From Phaeocystidibacter luteus (GTDB lineage: Bacteria > Bacteroidota > Bacteroidia > Flavobacteriales > Schleiferiaceae), in assembly GCF_008933115.1 (NCBI RefSeq), contig NZ_WBVO01000014.1, forward strand, positions 1-64,000: a DNA stretch of 64,000 bases. The letters run 5' to 3'. Within the stretch, counting starts at the first letter, position 1, and every line of letters begins with the position of its first letter. Positions 1-8,766 of the stretch are shown here, piece after piece. Below the pieces are notes generated by a model. The model worked only from the letters and a program-made list of their open reading frames with translations, did no database searches and was not told the origin of the DNA. The position numbers and the translations under genes are program-made.

Positions 1-112
1 GCGCTTCGCGCAAGGCAGCTGGGCTGCAAGGGTGCTTCGCACAAGACGCTTCACGTAAGGCAGCTGGGCTGAAAGGGAGCTTCGCACAAGACGCTTCGCG
101 TAAGCTGGAAAC
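1..112. repeat. Array of 11-nt mini-hairpins separated by AAGG/AAG
   Basis: The segment is built from 11-nt units that each form a 4-bp stem with a 3-nt loop, for example GCGC-TTC-GCGC, GTGC-TTC-GCAC, ACGC-TTC-GCGT and CAGC-TGG-GCTG. They are joined by AAGG, AAAGG or AAG spacers, giving a period near 15 nt. The array runs off the left edge. Its grammar resembles the larger palindrome arrays at 49.6, 59.2, 61.1 and 62.5 kb, but the units differ. No coding capacity is supported. Confidence 0.75.
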
Positions 113-211
113 ATCCACCACGCATCCCTGCGTTCTCTGCCCACCAAGAGTATTCTTTAATTTCTCTGCGAGCCATCTCTGTGAGCTCCGTGTCTCTGTG
201 TGAGGTTCCAT

Positions 212-241
212 AAAAAAAAGCCCCGCAACAACTGCGAGGCT
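212..241 (-). terminator. Rho-independent terminator after tRNA-Pro
   Basis: On the minus strand GCCTCGCA pairs with TGCGGGGC (one G.T pair) around a 5-nt loop, followed by a run of eight T. It lies directly downstream of the tRNA-Pro gene. Confidence 0.8.
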
Positions 242-247
242 TCTTTG

Positions 248-321
248 TCGGGAAGACAGGATTCGAACCTGCGACCCTCCGGTCCCAAACCGGATGCGCT
301 ACCGGACTGCGCCACTTCCCG
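248..321 (-). tRNA. tRNA-Pro(TGG)
   Basis: The minus strand folds into a 74-nt cloverleaf with a fully paired acceptor stem (CGGGAAG/CTTCCCG), a T-loop GTTCGAATC and anticodon TGG in the loop TTTGGGA, which specifies proline. The discriminator base is A and no CCA is encoded. A terminator follows immediately. Confidence 0.95.
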
Positions 322-629
322 TCCCAAACGGGGCCGCAAGATAGCACAGATTTTCCGACTCATGCAACGGTCTGATGAAAAAAGTGAGAAGAAATTTTCC
401 GCTTAGTAAGCTCGATGTTCAGAAGTGGTCGAAAGTGAGGCAGTTAGTGGGATAGCGAACGATTTACACAGCTATTCATTTTCTTCATTTTGCCGTGGTT
501 TGATATGTGCGTTGGCGAGGAATTGAACGAAGTTTCTAGCCTAGTATTCATTTGAGGGGCATTTTTCACCTGAAGAAAGAAGAAAATGCGATTCATTTCT
601 TAAGTTAGATTTCCGATTCTGAACCACAC
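322..629. other. Intergenic, no gene seen
   Basis: Between tRNA-Pro and the PAS kinase I see no convincing gene. A weak hairpin (GCATTTTTC ... GAAAATGC) lies near 557-588 and may belong to the leader of the kinase gene, but no clear TAnnTTTG promoter box was found. Confidence 0.5.
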
Positions 630-3239
630 ATGAACTACCTCCACGAAGAGCTCACACAGCTTCTAAAGGAAGACGAAGGCATATTTCAGTTTATCCAAGA
701 ATCTGCTTTAGATGGACTTTGGTACTGGGATTTGTCCAGTCCCGAAGATGAATGGATGAGCGAGAATTTCTGGACCACCTTGGGGTATGATCCATCTACA
801 AAACCACACAAGGCAAGCGCCTGGCAAGATTTGATCAATCCTGATGACGGTGAGAGCGCATTGAAACTAGCTCAGCAGCATTTTGCAGATCCTTCTGTAC
901 CCTATGATCAAGTGGTACGGTATAAACATGCCAACGGGTCTACTGTATGGATTCGTTGCCGTGGAATGGCCATTCGTGATGAAAAGGGTGCGCCAATTCG
1001 CATGCTTGGAGCTCACACAGATATCACAGAGCAGAAGGAACAAGAGTTGAAACTCGATAGAGAGTTGCAATGGTTCACAAATATCTTGGAGTCTAGTTCA
1101 ATCGCTACCTGGCGACTGAGGTTGGATACCGGTGAGGTGCATGTCAACTCGGTTTGGGAGAAGTCTTTCGGACTGTACATCCCCGAAGATGGCGTTATCA
1201 ATATCTCTGACTGGAAAGCGCTTGTTCATGAAGAAGATGTGGCTCTCTTTGACGATTGCATAGCGTCATTCAAAGAGGGAAAATCTACTACGGTTGAGTT
1301 GAGGTTTGAAATCAATGGTGACATACATTGGATCAAATCGCAAGGTGAGCCCTATTTTGAGCAAGGCGAGGATTGGGTGCTCGGTATCTGTCTAGATGTC
1401 TCGCTCGAAAAATCCAAGGAGATTGAATCTCAACAAAGTAACGAACTGTATTATGCCTTTATCTCGCATGCTCCGAGCGCGATTGCGATGTTCGACAATG
1501 ACATGCATTACATCGCTGCGTCGGATCAATGGATGAGGGACTATGGTCTTGTTGGAAGAAATATCATCGGTCAGTCACACTACGATGTATTCCCTGAAAT
1601 TGGCGACGATTGGAAGGAGATTCACAAGAAGTGTCTGAATGGACACATCGATAAAGTCGACGAGGCTCCATTCGAACGTGCAGATGGGGCGTTGCAATGG
1701 CTCAGATGGGAGGTAGGTCCCTGGCGCAGAGGGGGTGTTATCGGCGGACTCATCATGTACACTGAGGATATCACCAAGAGAAAGAACGAAGAAGCGTTGC
1801 TCCTTCAGTATAAGAACCTACTTGAGAGTTCAAATAAAGTCGCTAGAATTGGAACCTGGGAGGTGAATCTCGAAGATATGACCTCTACGTGGAGTGACAC
1901 CACCAAAGAGATTCACGGAGTTCCAAGTGATTATCAATCGAACGTTGAAACAGGTATAAATTTCTACAAAGAAGGCGAAAGTCGAGATAGAATAACCGAG
2001 GTTTTTAACGCAGCGGTTTCGAAAGGAGAGAGGTTCGATGAAGAGTTGATCATCGTTGATGCAAAAGGTGAGGAGAGATGGATACGTACCGTCGGGATTC
2101 CAGAAATGGCAGAAGGACAGTGTGTGAGGGTTTATGGCATTTTTCAAGATATCGACAAGCGAAAAAGAGCGGCTGAAGTGCTTGCCGCTCAGGAGGAGCT
2201 CTTTAGAAATACGTTTGAATATGCCTCCATTGGAATGGCTCTCGTTGGGCTCGACGGTACTTGGATGCGTGTGAATAAAAGAGTAGCCGAATTCCTGGGG
2301 TATTCTCAAGAGGAGCTTCTGGAATTGACGTTTCAAGAGATCACTCATGTGGAAGACTTAGGGAGTGATCTTGAGCTTCTTGGACAATTGGTTGATGGGA
2401 AGATTGAGCACTATCAGCTCGAAAAAAGGTATATACATAAAGACGGCCACCTTGTTTGGGGCTTGCTGGCTGTTTCATTGGTTAAAAATGAAGAAGGCGA
2501 ACCGCTTCACTTCATCTCACAGATCACAGATATTACAGCGCAGAAGGAGCTTTTAAACGTGACTTCCAATCAGAATGAGCGATTGATGAATTTCGCGCAC
2601 ATCGTTTCGCACAACCTACGATCGCACTCTGGGAACCTTTCGATGCTCTTGGATCTGTTTGTTCAAGATGAACCGGCGTTTGTGGACAGTCCATACTACT
2701 CGATGTTTAAAAGTGCATCCGAGAATCTATCGGAGACCATAGCGAACCTCAACGAGGTGGTAAGTATGCAAACCACCTCACAAGAAGCGCTTCAATCGAA
2801 AGAGCTTTATGGGTTTGTCGTTTCCGCGCTTAAGAATGTGGAGGGGTTGCTGACTGACGTCACTGCCGAAGTTGACGTTCAGATTGATAAGAGCTTGGAA
2901 GTGCTGGTTATCCCCGCATATCTCGATAGTATATTGAACAATCTGATTACGAATGCCATAAAGTACCGTTCGAAAGAAAGAAGATTAAAGCTGACATTCT
3001 CAGTGACTACAGGTGATGAGGATGTTCGGCTGGCGGTTGCGGATAATGGATTGGGAATCGACCTAGAGCTCCATGGGCACAAGATGTTTGGGATGTATAA
3101 AACCTTCCACAAGAATCCCGAGGCGCGCGGAATTGGGTTGTTTATATCAAAGAATCAAATTGAAACTATGGGTGGCGATATTGACGTTGAAAGCGAAGTT
3201 GGAAAAGGCACCACATTTACACTTACATTGAAGAGATGA
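630..3239 (+). CDS. Multi-PAS sensor histidine kinase
   Basis: This 869-aa protein has no signal peptide or evident membrane segment, so it is probably a cytoplasmic sensor. Five PAS/PAC repeats run from about residue 18 to 642, each ending in a PAC-type DIT or similar (for example GAHTDITEQKE near 125-135 and ISQITDITAQKE near 640). The dimerisation/phosphoacceptor region follows, with the predicted phospho-histidine at H661 in FAHIVSHNLRSH. The ATPase domain shows the N box (NNLITNAIKYRS), G1 box (VADNGLGID), F box (KMFGMYKTFH) and G2 box (ARGIGLFI). The family autophosphorylates on His and passes phosphate to a response regulator; the next gene, overlapping by 4 nt (ATGA), encodes one. The ligand or cofactor sensed by the PAS domains cannot be told from sequence. 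Confidence 0.93.
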   Translation: MNYLHEELTQLLKEDEGIFQFIQESALDGLWYWDLSSPEDEWMSENFWTTLGYDPSTKPHKASAWQDLINPDDGESALKLAQQHFADPSVPYDQVVRYKHANGSTVWIRCRGMAIRDEKGAPIRMLGAHTDITEQKEQELKLDRELQWFTNILESSSIATWRLRLDTGEVHVNSVWEKSFGLYIPEDGVINISDWKALVHEEDVALFDDCIASFKEGKSTTVELRFEINGDIHWIKSQGEPYFEQGEDWVLGICLDVSLEKSKEIESQQSNELYYAFISHAPSAIAMFDNDMHYIAASDQWMRDYGLVGRNIIGQSHYDVFPEIGDDWKEIHKKCLNGHIDKVDEAPFERADGALQWLRWEVGPWRRGGVIGGLIMYTEDITKRKNEEALLLQYKNLLESSNKVARIGTWEVNLEDMTSTWSDTTKEIHGVPSDYQSNVETGINFYKEGESRDRITEVFNAAVSKGERFDEELIIVDAKGEERWIRTVGIPEMAEGQCVRVYGIFQDIDKRKRAAEVLAAQEELFRNTFEYASIGMALVGLDGTWMRVNKRVAEFLGYSQEELLELTFQEITHVEDLGSDLELLGQLVDGKIEHYQLEKRYIHKDGHLVWGLLAVSLVKNEEGEPLHFISQITDITAQKELLNVTSNQNERLMNFAHIVSHNLRSHSGNLSMLLDLFVQDEPAFVDSPYYSMFKSASENLSETIANLNEVVSMQTTSQEALQSKELYGFVVSALKNVEGLLTDVTAEVDVQIDKSLEVLVIPAYLDSILNNLITNAIKYRSKERRLKLTFSVTTGDEDVRLAVADNGLGIDLELHGHKMFGMYKTFHKNPEARGIGLFISKNQIETMGGDIDVESEVGKGTTFTLTLKR

Positions 3240-3625
3240 ATAAAGTTGATGTCGCTTGTATAATAGACGATGATCCGATCTTCGTTTTTGGCGCTAAAAA
3301 AGTTATGGAGCTTGCAGATTTCGCGAAGAGCTTCATGATTTACCACAATGGTTTAGACGCAATTCAAGCCTTGGAGCCTATTCTACGTTCGGGGGATGGT
3401 GCTCCAGATGTGATCTTGCTAGACTTAAACATGCCCGTGATGGATGGCTGGCAATTCCTCGACAAGCTGATTTTAATTCCTACGGCGCAGCAAGTGACCT
3501 TATACATCGTTACGTCATCGATCGATCCAGCCGATGTAGAGAAAGCGAAGCAGTACGAGCTGGTGAGTGATTACATTGTGAAGCCAATTACAAAGGAGCA
3601 TTTGGTTGAGATGGTGAAGGGATAA
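3236..3625 (+). CDS. Single-domain response regulator (receiver only)
   Basis: The 129-aa protein is a bare receiver (CheY-like) domain with no output domain. The acidic cluster is at D11-D13 (IIDDDP), the phosphoacceptor is D63 in ILLDLNMP, the conserved Thr is T93 (IVTSS) and the conserved Lys is K116 (IVKPI). Its ATG overlaps the kinase stop codon, so the two are almost certainly translationally coupled and form one two-component pair. With no DNA-binding domain it probably acts by protein-protein contact or as a phosphorelay shuttle. The real output is unknown. Confidence 0.93.
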   Translation: MNKVDVACIIDDDPIFVFGAKKVMELADFAKSFMIYHNGLDAIQALEPILRSGDGAPDVILLDLNMPVMDGWQFLDKLILIPTAQQVTLYIVTSSIDPADVEKAKQYELVSDYIVKPITKEHLVEMVKG

Positions 3626-3777
3626 AGGTGGAATTCTTCATGATTTGTCGCGGTAGATTTATGTATGCATCGCTGAGCTATAAGTTGTTGCTCATGTTAA
3701 CTTTAGTGCAAAAGCCACATAGAGCACCCTTCATCTCAATGAGTGATATACTTTTGGGAAATCACATCGCGTAACGT

Positions 3778-4167
3778 ATGAATAAGTTTCGGAACAGTCC
3801 TGTAATGAGGATGGTGTATGGCCTGATGGGGCTGTATATGCTGAACCTCAGTGTGGACTCATCCGATCTATATCCGAATCACATTCCGGAGGATCTCAGT
3901 ATCAACGATCAAGAGAGCATTGTTGAGTTTTTCGTAGAAACTGTATTGGGTTTCGATGAGGCCATCGATGAGCATGATGAATCCGATTTTGATCATTCAG
4001 AAATTGTCAAGGTATTCAAGCTTGATTATTTCCCCACTGATTCTCGGAACCAATTAGTTGTCACCACAGACAATCAGTCGAAGGGCGCTTCGATGTACCA
4101 GTTTCATTCATCCCACTGGGTAGTAGGTACGGAAACCCCACCGCCCCAAATGCCGCTTGTTTTTTAG
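3778..4167 (+). CDS. Hypothetical protein, paired with the next envelope gene
   Basis: I do not recognise a domain in this 129-aa protein. A hydrophobic stretch at residues 8-25 (VMRMVYGLMGLYMLNLSV) could be an N-terminal membrane anchor or uncleaved signal, and residues 55-75 are very acidic (DEAIDEHDESDFDH). The ATG at 3778 follows a non-coding gap of about 150 bp. Only 57 bp separate it from the following gene on the same strand, so the two are probably co-transcribed. From memory, similar small proteins accompany the downstream family in other Bacteroidota, but I cannot verify that here. Function unknown. Confidence 0.7.
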   Translation: MNKFRNSPVMRMVYGLMGLYMLNLSVDSSDLYPNHIPEDLSINDQESIVEFFVETVLGFDEAIDEHDESDFDHSEIVKVFKLDYFPTDSRNQLVVTTDNQSKGASMYQFHSSHWVVGTETPPPQMPLVF

Positions 4168-4224
4168 AGTCATTTTATTCGTTGAACCGCTCTGGTTCAC
4201 AGTGCTTTTTTTAAACAAGTTTAC

Positions 4225-5076
4225 ATGAGATATAAAGTAATCTTGACGATTGCCACTTTGTGGTTGTCGTCAGCTTCCGTGTACAGTCAAATTACGGATG
4301 CGAGCAAGGATAGTCTTTTTATAGTTGAGGTTGAAGATTCGGGTCAGCCGGATAAGGTTTTGCATGCGGAGCCGCTTTACATTGATTTGATTCGAGACCT
4401 TGGAGCAAGAAAGGGGGAGCGAGAGTGGAACGTTGGATTTGGGATATCAGACAACCTGCGTTTTGATACGTATGAAGCTCTAGTTGAGTATGAATGGGCT
4501 CCGGTAGATAGGCTTGGTTTGGAAATCGAACTACCCTTTACGTTCTACGCCCCTCTGGGTGGTGATGGTAGGGATTCTATACCATCGAATAGATTGAATA
4601 GCGTGAAGCTTGCTGCGCAGTGGTCCTTCTTCGTGAGTGAAGCGTATTCCACTTCCATGGCGATCGGATACATAAATGAGTTCGAGCTTTCCAGTTTCAA
4701 TCAGTTCAAAAGCCCTTTTGTTGTTGGGAATGTATACAATCCATTTTTTGTCGTGGCCAAGAGATGGGGAAACAACTATCACACGTTGATCTACACAGGG
4801 CCGCGAATAGAGCAACACTTCGAATCGAATAGTTGGCATTCAACGTATGACATAAATACCAACTTTCATTACATGATACCTGGGACGAGAAATTTTCTAG
4901 GTGTTGAGTTTAACAAGGAGTTGTCGACTAATGATTTTGACATGACCATCAGGCCGCAGATGCGACTAGGGATAACCGATGATGTGATGATAGGGATTGT
5001 GGTAGGAATTCCGGTCAATAGGGAGAACGAGAGGTTTAGCTCGTTTATCAGGCTTATTTGGGAGCCTGGTCACTAA
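4225..5076 (+). CDS. Predicted outer-membrane protein (HAEPLYIDLIRDLGARKG family)
   Basis: The 283-aa protein begins with a clear signal peptide (hydrophobic core ILTIATLWLSSASVYSQ, cleavage near residue 21). The mature part has the motif HAEPLYIDLIRDLGARKG at about 47-64, which I recall as a signature of a conserved Bacteroidota family of unknown function. The rest alternates short amphipathic strands with aromatic ends (for example YNPFFVVAK, YHTLIYTGPR, LGITDDVMIGIVVGIP), consistent with an outer-membrane beta-barrel. It probably forms a unit with the 129-aa gene just upstream. No substrate can be assigned. The hydrophobic C-terminal strand ending RLIWEPGH fits an outer-membrane insertion signal loosely. 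Confidence 0.75.
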   Translation: MRYKVILTIATLWLSSASVYSQITDASKDSLFIVEVEDSGQPDKVLHAEPLYIDLIRDLGARKGEREWNVGFGISDNLRFDTYEALVEYEWAPVDRLGLEIELPFTFYAPLGGDGRDSIPSNRLNSVKLAAQWSFFVSEAYSTSMAIGYINEFELSSFNQFKSPFVVGNVYNPFFVVAKRWGNNYHTLIYTGPRIEQHFESNSWHSTYDINTNFHYMIPGTRNFLGVEFNKELSTNDFDMTIRPQMRLGITDDVMIGIVVGIPVNRENERFSSFIRLIWEPGH

Positions 5077-5641
5077 TGAATAAGTAGAGGAATACTGTCG
5101 AATGTATGTACGTGTTGTACGGGGCGTTATGTGGCAGTGTTCCTCGTTTTTCTGTGCGATACTATTCGAGCTTTCGCGAGAATTCCGGAATGGGTTACAC
5201 AAGGGCGTTGTTAAGTAAGGCAGGTGTCTCGAATTACACTGAGATTGACGCCTTTGGTTCGGTTCTTTAAAATTATATGATTGGTTTAGAGAAGATGAGA
5301 GGTGTTGCCCGTTGATTACCGGAGTATTTGTTTATGACGTCTCTAGCGGAGGGCAGTGGACTAGCTATTTTCATGCGCAGTGGGGAAAATTGGGTGTACT
5401 GATTCCAGATATTGTTAAGGCTTATTGTCGAAACGGACCAAAACTAGAAGAGGCCAAAGATTTCTCTCTGGCCTCAAGCTAATTAACGTTCTATTCAACT
5501 GAATTAAGGCAGTCTCATATAACGTGGTGCAAGTTACGAATTCGCTAGTGAAATGAAATTGATGAGTGAGATGTGAAGACTATTTGAAAAGAATTTTTAC
5601 ATTGAAAAAGCTAATTAATGTTTTATTCAAAATTTCTTTTC
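5077..5641. other. Intergenic, no gene seen
   Basis: About 565 bp of AT-rich sequence without a convincing gene. A hairpin at 5450-5475 (GAGGCCA ... TGGCCTC) has a 7-bp stem but no T-run, so it is not a standard terminator. No mobile-element or RNA signature was recognised. Confidence 0.5.
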
Positions 5642-6895
5642 ATGAAAAAGAACTGTATTGACGTGGGATCATCTCTCATGTCCATCGCAATTTTTTTGAT
5701 TGCGACAACACTATCGTCTTGTACCAAAGATTTGCATTTGGATGATGTGTCAAATGCTAATGAATCTTTGAGTTCTCAAACGACGAACTATTCAAACGGC
5801 TGGAGTATAAATTCTATCGGCTCGAGTATATCAACGAGAATCAATAGTATGATTACTGCCGATGAAAAGGAGTTCTGGGGCGCTATGCATTCGATTGTCT
5901 TATCGTTTGTGGACCTTGCCGAGAACAATTCAAACTTTGTTATTGATCTCTTGGCTTCAGCTGGAGCTTCGGAAGCGGTAAGTCTTGAAATTTTTTTTCA
6001 AAATTACTCAACTTATTCATCAACCGTTAGTACCAACCTCTATAATGATATAGGGTTGACACTTGCCGAATTCTTAGAGAATGAGTATACATTCAACGGT
6101 AGTGTTCAAATCCCTTACGTATCTGTGCCTAATGATGGCGGGCTTTCTGAGGAAGGGGAGATTCTCGGTGTCTTGGGTTTTGAAGGCGACGCGGACGATA
6201 CATATGGTGATATGTATCCAGGGGTCATGGGAGAAGATGAGGTCTTAGTCACATTTGATCCTGAACAGATGGCCAAAACACAAGATTTGCTAACAGTGTT
6301 AATCGTGATTGGGTTGATTGCTGTCCCAATTATTTTGAATAATCAGTTTGGAACAGGAGGGGTAGCTGTTGCCGCGCCTAGCTCGTATGAGTCAGGGTCA
6401 GGAACTTTTGGGTTAAGTTGGCCTAGTTGTGCAGAGTATGGGGCGGATTTAGAGAATACAAAAATGAGAATTAAGATGCGAAAGGAGATAATCTCTAATC
6501 ATACAGAGTTAGAGATGTCGTTTACTTCTTTTGAGAGATTCGGTTCGACTACATCATTTATAGAAGACTTGCCACGTGCGTTAAGGGTAAAGACAATTCA
6601 TAAGAATGATGTGAATACGACAACCTTTACTAATCTGTATTCATTTGGTGAATTTGGAACTGCATATACAACAAATAATGATTTAGCGGTATACGGTGTG
6701 TATTATGACTATGATTGGATTGCGGGGAAATGGACCTTTGAAACATCTTTCAATGACCATGTGGGAAGGGTGACTTTCAGGTCAAATGAGCATGATTATA
6801 TGAGATGGAAGGTTGATAAGTTTGAATGGTGTTTTGGAGAGTATTCGAATTATTCGAATAGTGGGATTGAATTTCAAAAGAAAGCAGGTTCTTAA
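5642..6895 (+). CDS. Hypothetical lipoprotein
   Basis: I chose the ATG at 5642 (MKKNC) over an in-frame ATG at 5618 because it places a lipoprotein signal correctly: basic start, hydrophobic core, then LSSC with the lipid-modified cysteine at residue 27. The 417-aa product has a Ser/Asn/Thr-rich N-terminal part. A strongly hydrophobic segment near residues 217-236 (LLTVLIVIGLIAVPIIL) could be a membrane helix or buried strand. The C-terminal part, rich in aromatic residues, has no domain I recognise. The coding sequence looks more AT-rich than the core genes, in line with the accessory nature of 5-12.6 kb. A hairpin follows the stop. Function unknown. Confidence 0.75.
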   Translation: MKKNCIDVGSSLMSIAIFLIATTLSSCTKDLHLDDVSNANESLSSQTTNYSNGWSINSIGSSISTRINSMITADEKEFWGAMHSIVLSFVDLAENNSNFVIDLLASAGASEAVSLEIFFQNYSTYSSTVSTNLYNDIGLTLAEFLENEYTFNGSVQIPYVSVPNDGGLSEEGEILGVLGFEGDADDTYGDMYPGVMGEDEVLVTFDPEQMAKTQDLLTVLIVIGLIAVPIILNNQFGTGGVAVAAPSSYESGSGTFGLSWPSCAEYGADLENTKMRIKMRKEIISNHTELEMSFTSFERFGSTTSFIEDLPRALRVKTIHKNDVNTTTFTNLYSFGEFGTAYTTNNDLAVYGVYYDYDWIAGKWTFETSFNDHVGRVTFRSNEHDYMRWKVDKFEWCFGEYSNYSNSGIEFQKKAGS

Positions 6896-6920
6896 ATGAA
6901 GCATGTATCCCTCATGATTA

Positions 6921-6952
6921 CCTCTGGAGATAGTTTTCTCCAGAGGTTTAAA
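6921..6952 (+). terminator. Probable terminator hairpin
   Basis: CCTCTGGAGA pairs perfectly with TCTCCAGAGG across a short T-rich loop and is followed by TTTAAAC. The T-tract is short, so termination may be weak. Confidence 0.55.
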
Positions 6953-6960
6953 CATTACCT

Positions 6961-7476
6961 ATGAAAAGATCTGAAATTATTTCTTTTTTGATTGTCTCGA
7001 TTTCTTTGTGCTTGAGTACGGGTTTGTTTGGACAAGAGAAACAGCTCTGGATGACTGCAGCCGGTGGATACAATTTTCAATCGGCTAGATTTACCTTAAA
7101 GGCGACTTTGCAATACCCATCAGTTCGTTACATCACAATAGGTGCTGAGTTATCACACGCTGGAAGGAACTATGGAATTTGGGACCTCAATACGGGTGAA
7201 TTCGATGAGAAGATAGCGTGGATTACTGGCTCTTTCATTCGTGTAGACTATCATCCTGCTTATCATTGGTCATCTAATCCTACCTGGGACCCGTATGTCG
7301 GAATTGGAGGGGGAGTTTATACCTATTTTTTTGAAAAAGCTCCAGGTTATTATGACTTCAGTATAATGCTAGGTACTCGATATTGGATTGATCATAGGTG
7401 GGGAATAGACTTCGAGTTAGGAATTCGAGAAAAGATTGGATTCAATCTGGGAGTTTCTTACAAGTTCTTCGAGTGA
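6961..7476 (+). CDS. Small outer-membrane beta-barrel protein
   Basis: The 171-aa product starts with a signal peptide (ISFLIVSISLCLSTGLFGQ, cleavage near residue 24). The mature 147 residues look like an eight-strand barrel of the OmpA/OmpW size class: alternating patterns such as VRYITIGAELSH, WDPYVGIGGGVYTYFF and IDFELGIREKIGFNLGVSYKFF, the last ending in the aromatic residue typical of outer-membrane barrels. It lies 65 bp after the lipoprotein gene, with a hairpin between them. No function can be assigned. Confidence 0.75.
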   Translation: MKRSEIISFLIVSISLCLSTGLFGQEKQLWMTAAGGYNFQSARFTLKATLQYPSVRYITIGAELSHAGRNYGIWDLNTGEFDEKIAWITGSFIRVDYHPAYHWSSNPTWDPYVGIGGGVYTYFFEKAPGYYDFSIMLGTRYWIDHRWGIDFELGIREKIGFNLGVSYKFFE

Positions 7477-7515
7477 TTTGAAGTTGTGTGGTTATGCAAC
7501 CTATGATGCTTCGGG

Positions 7516-7583
7516 CTAAAGGTTTTGTTTATTTAAGGATTCCGCGAGTGCCTTACGATCACAGGGTTTTAGAGCTTTTTTTC
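7516..7583 (-). pseudogene. Truncated start of IS3-type transposase orfB
   Basis: Reading in the -1 frame across the A7G run at 7575-7582 (minus strand AAAAAAAG) continues orfA into KKALKPCDRKALAESLNK, which resembles the beginning of IS3-family OrfB, then hits TAG at 7516-7518. The roughly 270 residues of the DDE integrase are absent. The slippery run is the usual site of programmed -1 frameshifting in this family, so its survival marks this as an IS3 relic. Confidence 0.7.
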
Positions 7584-7835
7584 AATGATGTCCTTTAAGA
7601 TCCGATGATCTAGACTCAGATCAGCATACATCTGCTTGAGCTTGCGGTTCTCCTCCTGTAAAGCCTTGTACTCTTGAAGCTGCTTGGCATCCATCCCTTC
7701 GTACATACGCTTCCAGGAGTAAAATGTGGGTGATGCAATACCGTGTTCTCGACAAATATCCATCGTCGATTTACCTGCCTCGTACTCCTTCAAGATGTTC
7801 ACAATCTGGCGCTCAGTAAACTTTGACTTCTTCAT
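7569..7835 (-). CDS. IS3-family transposase OrfA (orphan)
   Basis: The 88-aa product (ATG at 7835; in-frame TTG codons lie just upstream) is a typical IS3/IS911 OrfA. A helix-turn-helix occupies residues 5-45 (FTERQIVNILKEYEAGKS ... CREHGIASPTFYSWKR), followed by a leucine-zipper-like coiled coil (YKALQEENRKLKQMYADLSL). OrfA binds the insertion sequence ends and, fused to OrfB by frameshifting, forms the active transposase. Here OrfB is almost wholly missing, so the element cannot move by itself. OrfA alone may still bind DNA. Confidence 0.88.
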   Translation of the reverse strand: MKKSKFTERQIVNILKEYEAGKSTMDICREHGIASPTFYSWKRMYEGMDAKQLQEYKALQEENRKLKQMYADLSLDHRILKDIIEKKL

Positions 7836-7865
7836 AATCAACAATTTAAAATTATACTTTTAAAC

Positions 7866-7880
7866 TGTCTCAAAACGGGG
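7866..7880 (-). mobile_element. Possible terminal inverted-repeat remnant of the IS3 relic
   Basis: About 30 bp upstream of orfA the minus strand reads CCCCGTTTTGAGACA, resembling the ends of several IS3 elements. No matching copy is seen on the other side, as expected if the orfB side was deleted. Confidence 0.35.
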
Positions 7881-8082
7881 AAGGCTTCATTTTTGGGGAA
7901 GTTTACCAAAAGACATTATTTCATCGATTCTGTTTTCACAGGCGTATGATGCCGTCACCTTTAGTTTGCCTTCGTTGAGCCTGGTTAAGTTTAATCATTC
8001 TTTAATTCTATAAAATTTTAATAAATATCATTTGTAACTGTTTTTGATGTACATTGTGGATTATTTACCTAATTCTCTCGCA

Positions 8083-8754
8083 ATGAATTGCTTTAAATTG
8101 ACAGCAATAATTGCTGTTTGCTCTCCTTTGGCTGCTTTAGCAGGAAATCCATATGCTGTGACTGGTAACACACAAATAGCCAACTATTCTGATGGCTCGT
8201 CGTGCAGATATTGGAATGTCCGCGTTTTTAATGACAATGGAACGCCTAATGATCCTTCTGATGACATTTTACTCGCCTGTGGCACGGTTTGGGAAGCTGG
8301 GTGCCCTCCATCAACTGGGGTTTCGCTAGTTGACACCGATGAGCTTTCTGATGGGCAGTTCTATGGAGGAATAATTGTCGAGGCCGATGAAGAGAATGGA
8401 ATTTTCGAAGTTTTGGTGACTAAGATTGGCTCTGGCTATGCAGAAGGAATGACTACTGCAACAATGGCTCAATGTGGATCAAGTAAGCATGAAACGGATA
8501 ACGCCGTGGAGTCAGAGACGCTAGAATGTGAGGCGCTATACAACCCCGACGGTCAAACCTACATCCGAGTAAACAAGAACTCTACTTGTGAATTTGTGAA
8601 CACAGCAGGACAAGTTGTTGGAAGTCTCGAATTGAACTCAGGAATCAATGATTTGTCATCAATTGGCTTGACGAAAGGCGTCTATATTGCAAGAGTATCT
8701 ACTCTCAATGAAGAATTTCCAGAGGAATTGGTTATCAAAGTTTCAATTCGCTAA
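8083..8754 (+). CDS. Secreted protein with T9SS C-terminal sorting domain
   Basis: I prefer the ATG at 8083 (MNCFKLTAIIAV) because it starts a normal signal peptide ending near LAALAG; an upstream in-frame TTG/ATG at 8044/8047 would add an unneeded 13 residues. The 223-aa product has an acidic, cysteine-containing domain with the phrase DNGTPNDPSDDILLACGT. A C-terminal module of about 75 residues follows, with the T9SS type A pattern GQVVGSLEL ... LTKGVYIARVS ... VIKVSIR. The protein should be exported by Sec and then moved across the outer membrane by T9SS. The next gene encodes a shorter paralogue sharing DNGTP..DD. Function unknown. Confidence 0.8.
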   Translation: MNCFKLTAIIAVCSPLAALAGNPYAVTGNTQIANYSDGSSCRYWNVRVFNDNGTPNDPSDDILLACGTVWEAGCPPSTGVSLVDTDELSDGQFYGGIIVEADEENGIFEVLVTKIGSGYAEGMTTATMAQCGSSKHETDNAVESETLECEALYNPDGQTYIRVNKNSTCEFVNTAGQVVGSLELNSGINDLSSIGLTKGVYIARVSTLNEEFPEELVIKVSIR

Positions 8755-8766
8755 TCTTACTCTCTC

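Noticed and set aside
115-210. CTCTGTGAGCTCCGTGTCTC-type low-complexity string
   Set aside because: A repetitive motif common in many bacterial genomes; no structure beyond it was seen, and it does not belong to the hairpin array.
5450-5475. Riboswitch or terminator at a 7-bp hairpin
   Set aside because: Stem is short, there is no T-run and no conserved aptamer sequence.
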